A stretch of 19,414 nucleotides of DNA from Bacteroidales bacterium M8 (lineage in GTDB: Bacteria; Bacteroidota; Bacteroidia; Bacteroidales; Muribaculaceae), in NCBI GenBank assembly GCA_001689495.1, contig LUJS01000045.1:1-19414 (forward strand). The letters run 5' to 3'. The translations under genes were made by a program, and so were the position numbers. Below are positions 14,982 through 19,414 of the stretch, piece after piece; within the stretch, counting starts at the first letter, position 1; each line of letters starts with the position of its first letter. The notes under the pieces were generated by a model. That model did no database searches. It was not told the origin of the DNA and saw nothing but the letters and a program-made list of their open reading frames with translations.

Positions 14982-16010
14982 ATGAAACCGACCGAGAACA
15001 AAACATCGCGGATATTCGACCTTGTCTTCTGCCTGCTGTTCATGCCCCTGCTCATAGTGCTGGGGCCGGCGCGGTCGTGGGCGGCACAGTGGCCGCTGTT
15101 CTTTGTCATAGCGTGCGTGTTTCTCTACGGATGCTACTTCATCATCAGGCGGGTCGACATCCCCGGACTGGTGATAGCCCGCCGCTACAGGCCCATAGCC
15201 CTCACGGCCATCGCGCTGATGGCCTGCAACACGGCCATGATATTCTATCCCCTGCCCGACATCGACTTCCTCACCCCGGCCATGAGCCGCTATCAGACCT
15301 CGGTGCGCGACTATGGCGTGAGCATGGGCATGTGGCTGATGTTTGCCTTCGTCACGGGATATGCCCTGACGGTGTCGTTCGTCACCGAGCTCTACGGGCG
15401 CCTGCTGCTGCAGAAGAAGATTGAGAGCCAGCGCGACAAGGCCCGTCTGGCCATGTTCAAGGCCCAGATAAGCCCCCACTTCCTGTTCAACACCCTCAAC
15501 TCGCTCTACAGCCTCGTCATAGGCACCTCAGAGAAGGCCGAGGACGCCTTCATCAAGTTTACCGAGATTCTCAAGTACACCTACGTCACCATTGACCGCG
15601 AGCTGGTGGCGCTCGACGAGGAGACGCAATACATACGGAACTACATAGACCTGCAGAAGCTCAGGCTCAACGAGCACACCGAGGTGAGGTGGCACGCCGA
15701 CATCGACGGCGGCCCGGCACAGATACCCCCGATGCTGCTGCTGACGTTTGTCGAGAACGCCTTCAAGTACGGAGCCTCGACCAGCAAGGACTGCCTCATA
15801 GAGATAGACCTGACCCTCTCGGGCGGCGTGCTGACGCTGAGGACCCGCAACGCGGTTATGAAGCACGCCGACATGTTCCGCACCGAGGTGCCCGCGGGCA
15901 TCGAGAACTGCCGCGGACGGCTCGAGGCTCTCTATCCCGGCAAATACTCGCTCGCGACATCAGACCGCGACGGGCATTTCGAACTTGACCTGACCGTTAA
16001 ACTATATTGA
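14982..16010 (+). CDS. LytS/YehU-type sensor histidine kinase
   Basis: The 342-aa membrane protein has about four transmembrane helices (near residues 12-30, 37-57, 70-90 and 113-135) with little periplasmic sequence. The His_kinase signature follows: AQISPHFLFNTLNSLYS, with phosphoacceptor His166. The HATPase region has the N-box VENAFKYG (Asn259). The Gly-rich ATP-lid part is degenerate, reading PAGIENCRGRLEALYPGKY where relatives usually have GIGLxN. It probably senses a membrane-embedded or cell-envelope cue, as no ligand domain is visible. It is followed after 7 nt by the LytTR regulator and forms a two-component operon with it. It is divergent from the Cbp1-family lipoprotein gene, an obvious candidate target. 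Confidence 0.93.
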   Translation: MKPTENKTSRIFDLVFCLLFMPLLIVLGPARSWAAQWPLFFVIACVFLYGCYFIIRRVDIPGLVIARRYRPIALTAIALMACNTAMIFYPLPDIDFLTPAMSRYQTSVRDYGVSMGMWLMFAFVTGYALTVSFVTELYGRLLLQKKIESQRDKARLAMFKAQISPHFLFNTLNSLYSLVIGTSEKAEDAFIKFTEILKYTYVTIDRELVALDEETQYIRNYIDLQKLRLNEHTEVRWHADIDGGPAQIPPMLLLTFVENAFKYGASTSKDCLIEIDLTLSGGVLTLRTRNAVMKHADMFRTEVPAGIENCRGRLEALYPGKYSLATSDRDGHFELDLTVKLY

Positions 16011-16017
16011 ACACCCC

Positions 16018-16713
16018 ATGGACGCGAAAATGAAATGTGTGGCCATCGACGACGAAGTGCTGGCTCTGGACGTGATAGAGAAATTCTGCAACCGTCTGGG
16101 CGGCATCGAGCTGCAGACATTCACCGACCCCGCCAAGGGACTCGCCGAGATACGCGCGTCGCGCCCCGACGTTGTGCTGCTCGACATCGAGATGGAGAAC
16201 ATCACCGGGCTCGACATAGCCCGCGAGCTCCCCGAGGGGACATGCTTCATCTTCACCACCGCCTATCTCGACTACGCCCTCGAGGGATTCAACCTCGACG
16301 CCGTCGACTACCTGCACAAGCCGTTTGCCTACAGCCGGTTCCTCACGGCCTTTGAGAAGGCATCGCGCCGCATCTCGGCCCGCACCGTCAGGACCGACCC
16401 CAGATCGCTCGTGGTCAAGCAGGAATACAGCAACGTGAGCATACCGTTGGCCGACATACTCTATATCGAGGCGATGGAGGGATATTCAAAAATCTTCAGG
16501 ACGCAGGGCGACTGCGTCGTCTCGCGCGTCATACTCAAGCAGGTATGCGGCATGCTGCCCGCCGGCGAGTTCATCAGGATACACCGCTCGTTCGTCGTGC
16601 CCGTGTCCAAGATAGCCAGCTTCACGCGGCAGGAAGTCCGCCTCGCCAACGGCAAGACCCTCCCCGTCGGCCGCCAATACGTCTCGTCCGTCAAGGAACT
16701 CCTTAAGCCATGA
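16018..16713 (+). CDS. LytTR-family response regulator
   Basis: The 231-aa cytoplasmic protein has a receiver domain at about residues 5-120. Acidic residues IDDE (10-13), phosphoacceptor Asp56 in VVLLDIEM, Thr/Thr in FIFTTAY and Lys101 in YLHKPF are all in place. A LytTR DNA-binding domain follows (about 132-231), with DILYIEAMEGYSKIF, FIRIHRSFVVPV and LPVGRQYV. This is the normal partner of LytS-type kinases and binds direct-repeat sites upstream of its targets. The ATG at 16018 lies 7 nt after the kinase stop. It is the last gene before the 1.6-kb repeat region. No obvious rho-independent terminator follows, although the repeats hold many hairpins. Confidence 0.94.
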   Translation: MDAKMKCVAIDDEVLALDVIEKFCNRLGGIELQTFTDPAKGLAEIRASRPDVVLLDIEMENITGLDIARELPEGTCFIFTTAYLDYALEGFNLDAVDYLHKPFAYSRFLTAFEKASRRISARTVRTDPRSLVVKQEYSNVSIPLADILYIEAMEGYSKIFRTQGDCVVSRVILKQVCGMLPAGEFIRIHRSFVVPVSKIASFTRQEVRLANGKTLPVGRQYVSSVKELLKP

Positions 16714-16755
16714 CCCGAGGCAATGGGGGCTTGGGTGTCGCGTTTTACCATTCCT

Positions 16756-16791
16756 GCCGCGAGGTGCGTTATTTCCGTCGTATGGACGTGG
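16756..16791 (+). repeat. module D, copy 1
   Basis: A 36-bp segment beginning GCCGCGAGGTGCGTTATTTC; it matches 17127-17162 with two mismatches. Confidence 0.8.
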
Positions 16792-16845
16792 TGTCAAACC
16801 AGCCTCTGCGGGATGCATAACAACACCCCCGCAATGGTGTGCAAT

Positions 16846-16965
16846 CCGCCCCGCCTTGCGCGGGGCATGGGAAAGTAGCCCCGAGGCTTGCCTCGGGGTA
16901 GACGTCCCACCCCACCCATCCGGCCCCCGAACGGGGGTCGGGGATTATCCGCCCCATTACCGCGA
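16846..16965 (+). repeat. module C, copy 1, with three hairpins
   Basis: This 120-bp module matches 18139-18259 at most positions. It contains the stems CCCCG/CGGGG, CCCCGAGGC-TT-GCCTCGGGG (16879-16898) and CCCCCG-AA-CGGGGG. Confidence 0.85.
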
Positions 16966-16978
16966 AAATCGGGCCGCC

Positions 16979-17090
16979 GTTTGCCGCGCACCTACGGCGC
17001 GCCGTTGGGTGGGGGATGCCGTTCCCCGGGGTTACGCACACCTATGGCGTGCTCACCCCGGGCTATTCCCGCCCGACCGCCACGCGGTCG
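16979..17090 (+). repeat. module B, copy 1
   Basis: This 112-bp module matches 17710-17819. It contains an imperfect hairpin around CCCGGGGTTACGCACACC and its partner GGCGTGCTCACCCCGGG. It ends with a perfect 7-bp stem, CGACCGC-CAC-GCGGTCG. Confidence 0.85.
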
Positions 17091-17126
17091 CACCCGCCCC
17101 CACGGGGCTTGCGTTGTACCGTCCAA

Positions 17127-17162
17127 GCCGCGAGGTGCGTTATTTCTGTCGTAGGGACGTGG
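17127..17162 (+). repeat. module D, copy 2
   Basis: Second copy of the 36-bp module, with two mismatches to 16756-16791, directly upstream of a short unique stretch and module A copy 1. Confidence 0.8.
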
Positions 17163-17200
17163 CCTGCCACATCCGCGATCGAAAAAAGTAACTTCCTGCC

Positions 17201-17454
17201 ATCCGAGCCGCAAAGCGGCGATACAATAATAGCCCCACATCGAGCGAGGCAACGAGCGATGGTGTGGGGTATGTGGGGGTGACAATTATGGGCCTCGGAG
17301 AGGTCCGTTAATTCCATACTCACGCGCGCGAATCTCGCGTATTATACGACCTCTTCGAGGCCGGGGACGTGATGAATCCAACCCACCCCACACCTTCGCT
17401 CGTTGCCTCGCTCGATGTGGGGCTACAATTGCATCGCCACTTCGCGGCTCGGAT
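17201..17454. repeat. module A, copy 1: 254-bp near-palindrome
   Basis: Arms 17201-17270 and 17385-17454 (70 nt each) are reverse complements with 6 mismatches. The 114-nt core holds a second nested inverted repeat, GGCCTCG..AGAGGTC pairing with GACCTCT..CGAGGCC, and a small CGCGA-ATC-TCGCG hairpin. The whole element can fold as one long, multi-tiered hairpin or cruciform. It encodes no protein that I accept. The arm segment GGCAACGAGCG is matched by CGCTCGTTGCC in the other arm. Confidence 0.92.
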
Positions 17455-17577
17455 TCTACCCCGTCTTCCATAGCCTGCGAGGGACATGGGTTTGGCGATT
17501 ACATCGACCTTCGGGAGATATGACCGCGCGGGGCCCGGACACCCTGCGGGAGCCCGAACAATCGGCGGTCGCTCCAA

Positions 17578-17597
17578 CCTCGGGGCAAGCCCCGAGG
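17578..17597. repeat. isolated perfect hairpin related to module C
   Basis: CCTCGGGGC-AA-GCCCCGAGG is a 9-bp perfect stem with a 2-nt loop. It has the same stem sequence as the module C hairpin, but with the two arms exchanged. Confidence 0.75.
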
Positions 17598-17618
17598 CTA
17601 TTAAAGCGGTGCCCCGCC

Positions 17619-17885
17619 TCCGCGGGGCGCATGGGCGTTTCGCTCCCAGATGGACGGTGCCAAACCAGTCACCGCATCCGCGGGGCGCATGGGTGGTTGA
17701 TGGCGCCGCGTTTGCCGCGCACCTACGGCGCGCCGTGGGTGGGGTGCCCTTTTCCCGGGGTTACGCACACCTATGGCGTGCTCACCCCGGGCTATTTCCA
17801 CCCGACCGCCACGCGGTCGTTCAAGCATCCGCGGGGCGGATGGGCGTTTCGGCCCAGTCGTGCGCGGGCGCATGGGCGTTTCGCT
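17619..17885 (+). repeat. module E, four short copies interspersed around module B copy 2
   Basis: A short unit of the type TCCGCGGGGCGCATGGG(CGTTTCG) occurs at 17619-17643, 17677-17693, 17828-17851 and, in a variant form, 17862-17885. The first copy also closes a GCCCCGC/GCGGGGC hairpin (17611-17627). Confidence 0.7.
17710..17819 (+). repeat. module B, copy 2
   Basis: This 110-bp copy matches 16979-17090. The central CGGGGTTACGCACACCTATG part and the terminal CGACCGC/GCGGTCG stem are identical in both copies. Confidence 0.85.
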
Positions 17886-18137
17886 ATCCCAGCCGCGAAG
17901 CGGCGATGCAATAATAGCCCCACATCGAGCGAGGCACGAGCGATGGTGTGGGGTATGTGGGGTTGACAATTTTGGGCCTCGGAGAGGTCCGTTAATTCCA
18001 TACTCACGCGCGCGAATCTCGCGTATTATACGACCTCTTCGAGGCCGGGGACATACCGAATACAACCCACCCCACACCATCGCTCGTGCCTCGCTCGATG
18101 TGGGGCTACAATTGCATCGCCACTTCGCGGCTCGGAT
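17886..18137. repeat. module A, copy 2: 252-bp near-palindrome
   Basis: Arms 17886-17954 and 18069-18137 (69 nt each) pair with only 4 mismatches. A 79-nt part of the core (17974-18052) is identical to 17290-17368 of copy 1. Each arm lacks the same single base relative to copy 1: GGCACGAGCG in one arm and CGCTCGTGCC in the other. Confidence 0.92.
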
Positions 18138-18138
18138 T

Positions 18139-18259
18139 CCGCCCCGCCTTGTGCGGGGCCCGGAAACGTAGCCCCGAGGCTTGCCTCGGGGTAAAACGCC
18201 CTGCCCCACCTTTCCGGCCCCCGAACGGGGGTCGGGGAATACCCGCCCCACCACCGCGA
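18139..18259 (+). repeat. module C, copy 2
   Basis: This copy lies next to the end of module A copy 2 and repeats 16846-16965. Its perfect CCCCGAGGC-TT-GCCTCGGGG hairpin is at 18172-18191. Confidence 0.85.
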
Positions 18260-18288
18260 GATTTAGGCTGGGGACGAAACTATCCAAT

Positions 18289-18312
18289 AACCCTATAACC
18301 TTATAACCCTAT
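18289..18312 (+). repeat. short tandem repeat, three 8-mers
   Basis: AACCCTAT, AACCTTAT and AACCCTAT follow each other, with a degenerate fourth unit (AATCCAAC). It marks the AT-rich end of the repeat region. Confidence 0.7.
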
Positions 18313-18337
18313 AATCCAACCATGTCGGGGAATGCGC

Positions 18338-18374
18338 AAAAAGCCCCGGGCGCTGCAATCCGCAGCCCCCGGGG
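18338..18374 (-). terminator. intrinsic terminator of the FISUMP-like gene
   Basis: On the minus strand a GC-rich stem (18374-18362 with 18356-18344, one mismatch, 5-nt loop) is followed by TTTTT (18342-18338). It lies 27 nt after the TAA at 18402. Confidence 0.85.
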
Positions 18375-18401
18375 AATATGCAAGTCAGGAAAAACCAATA
18401 A

Positions 18402-19414
18402 TTACATCCTCACCTTCACGCTCTTGCCCGCGGCGGTGGCGATATAGACACCGGGGGTGAGGGCGGGGAGGTCGACGCCACGGTCGGAAACAAAGCCCGT
18501 GAATACCTGACGGCCAGCAAGGTCATAAAGGCTGACTGCCGAGCCCTCGGCAACGCCCGAAACCACGATGCGTCCGTCGCGACAGGCGATGGTGACATTC
18601 TGAGCGTCATCCACCACGTCAAGGATTCCGGAGTTACCGTTATTGTCCCCCGTGCCGGTGTAGTCATCGTTATTTTTCTCGCCCCATACCGGACGTATCA
18701 CTTGTGCCCAGAAACGGGGGTAAAGCGATAGCTTCATCCGACTATCCTTGCTGAAAGACAATGCTTTGTCGAACTGCTCGGCATAGTGGGGAGTCGTCGA
18801 ATCTTCCTCTCTCGGAGAATTCGACGAAGAATAATACGCATATTTGCTATGCACGGGAGTGTAATGCGGGGGTTCGGAAGATGTCGTCTTCAAAGTGGCG
18901 GGAAAGAACATGCGGTCGCCCAGAGCCATACCGATTACGCCCGATTCGTCATGGACCCAAGTCTGCGACAACGAGGCGTTGTCGGCAATGAAATCCAGAA
19001 GCTCGTTCATCTCGGCTATCGTGGGCATACGCCAGCCCTCGCCCCACAAGACATTGGCCGCGTCATATTCGGTGCCAGAAATGTCCTCACCGATATTTTC
19101 GCACCAGAAATAGTGGCTTGAATCGGGCCGATACAACATGCCCAGATAAAACTTGTAGTTTTCAAGGTCAAAATCCTCCTCGTTTTCTCTTGACACGGTC
19201 TCGCCCCAAGCAAACAGGCCGCCCTCATCAAAAGGCGTCTCGGCGCCGACATTGCAGGTGGCCCACAGCAGGCCGCTGGGCAGGCCGAGGTCAACATACT
19301 CGTGTCCGCCAATCACGCCGTCGGCAGGCTGCAGCTGCGGAAGTGCCGCGCTGCCCGAATTTGCGCCAATGAGCATGCAACCCACAATGGCGACTGAATG
19401 TAAAAATCTACTCA
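18402..19414 (-). CDS. secreted FISUMP-like protein with T9SS-like C-terminal domain, 5' end cut
   Basis: The frame continues to the window edge, where the last two visible bases would complete an ATG with the next base outside. The product would then start MSRFLHSVAIVGCMLIGANS, a signal sequence. An alternative lipobox IVGC exists, but the hydrophobic stretch before it is short. The body has YVDLGLPSGLLWATCNVGA, LFAWGETV, GWRMPTIAEMNELLD and FWAQVIRPV, typical of FISUMP-type (Fibrobacter major paralogous) domains common in Bacteroidales surface proteins. An Asn/Asp/Gly-rich linker leads to a C-terminal beta domain with VSLYDLAGRQVFTG and LTPGVYIATAAGKSVKVRM. This resembles type IX secretion sorting domains. 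Probably exported or cell-surface; its function is unknown. Confidence 0.85.
   Translation of the reverse strand, partial: SRFLHSVAIVGCMLIGANSGSAALPQLQPADGVIGGHEYVDLGLPSGLLWATCNVGAETPFDEGGLFAWGETVSRENEEDFDLENYKFYLGMLYRPDSSHYFWCENIGEDISGTEYDAANVLWGEGWRMPTIAEMNELLDFIADNASLSQTWVHDESGVIGMALGDRMFFPATLKTTSSEPPHYTPVHSKYAYYSSSNSPREEDSTTPHYAEQFDKALSFSKDSRMKLSLYPRFWAQVIRPVWGEKNNDDYTGTGDNNGNSGILDVVDDAQNVTIACRDGRIVVSGVAEGSAVSLYDLAGRQVFTGFVSDRGVDLPALTPGVYIATAAGKSVKVRM

Larger units (their letters stand above)
16714..18343. repeat. non-coding mosaic of palindromic intergenic repeats (REP/BIME-like)
   Basis: This 1.6-kb stretch lies between the convergent response-regulator and FISUMP-like genes and holds no credible gene. 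It is built from at least five repeated modules, named here A to E. The order is D1, C1, B1, D2, A1, E1-E2, B2, E3-E4, A2, C2. Nearly every module contains stem-loops. The open frames through it have the composition of repeats, not of proteins. Such GC-rich palindrome clusters are known from Bacteroidales intergenic regions; the exact family cannot be named without a search. Confidence 0.85.

Noticed and set aside
17201..18137. Retron or other reverse-transcriptase non-coding RNA
   Set aside because: The inverted arms invite this idea, but no reverse transcriptase gene is in the window.
16846..18259. CRISPR array
   Set aside because: The repeated units are long, palindromic and irregularly spaced, lack uniform spacers, and have no cas genes nearby.
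16856..18298. Several open frames of 60-230 codons through the repeat region
   Set aside because: They follow the palindromic modules in multiple frames and on both strands, have Arg/Pro/Gly-rich repeat-like composition, and change frame between module copies.

Overview
The window looks like a chromosomal segment from a gut-type Bacteroidales, most likely Muribaculaceae-like. This rests on gene content and promoters, not on any database search. It carries a SusC/SusD pair, a T9SS-like C-terminal domain, a Cbp1-family coiled-coil lipoprotein, a LytS/LytTR pair, and promoters of the Bacteroidota type (-33 TTTG, -7 TAnnTTTG). Most of it (about 4.3-19.4 kb) is visibly GC-rich; the first 3.4 kb is clearly more AT-rich.

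Region 1 (1-4290) appears horizontally acquired. A tight plus-strand operon encodes a PD-(D/E)XK nuclease-like protein (5' end outside the window), a WG-repeat protein, a small acidic protein, a deoxyinosine-type DNA glycosylase with an extra N-terminal domain, and an unknown zinc-ribbon-like protein. It ends at a perfect 13-bp terminator hairpin. Convergent to it are two genes typical of the 3' end of Bacteroides conjugative-transposon transfer operons: a shortened TraQ/DUF3872 lipoprotein and a lysozyme.

Region 2 (4305-9035) begins with the most striking gene: one uninterrupted minus-strand frame encoding an ECF sigma factor, one transmembrane helix, a long acidic linker and an outer-membrane beta-barrel. 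If translated as read, a sigma factor is tethered across both membranes. Divergent from it lie an SPFH membrane protein, a ribbon-helix-helix protein, a pectinesterase and an inositol-monophosphatase-family enzyme.

Region 3 (9040-14833, minus strand) holds SusD, SusC and a Cbp1-family lipoprotein. Divergent from these is a LytS-type histidine kinase with a LytTR response regulator (14982-16713), a probable two-component system.

Region 4 (16714-18343) is a 1.6-kb non-coding mosaic of palindromic repeats lying between convergent genes. Two copies of a roughly 253-bp near-perfect inverted repeat differ by a one-base indel that occurs in both arms of each copy, which suggests selection on the folded form or arm-to-arm correction. 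Short modules (here called A-E) recur in different orders.

Region 5 (18402-19414, minus strand) is a secreted FISUMP-like protein with a T9SS-like tail. Its start codon is cut by the window edge by a single base.
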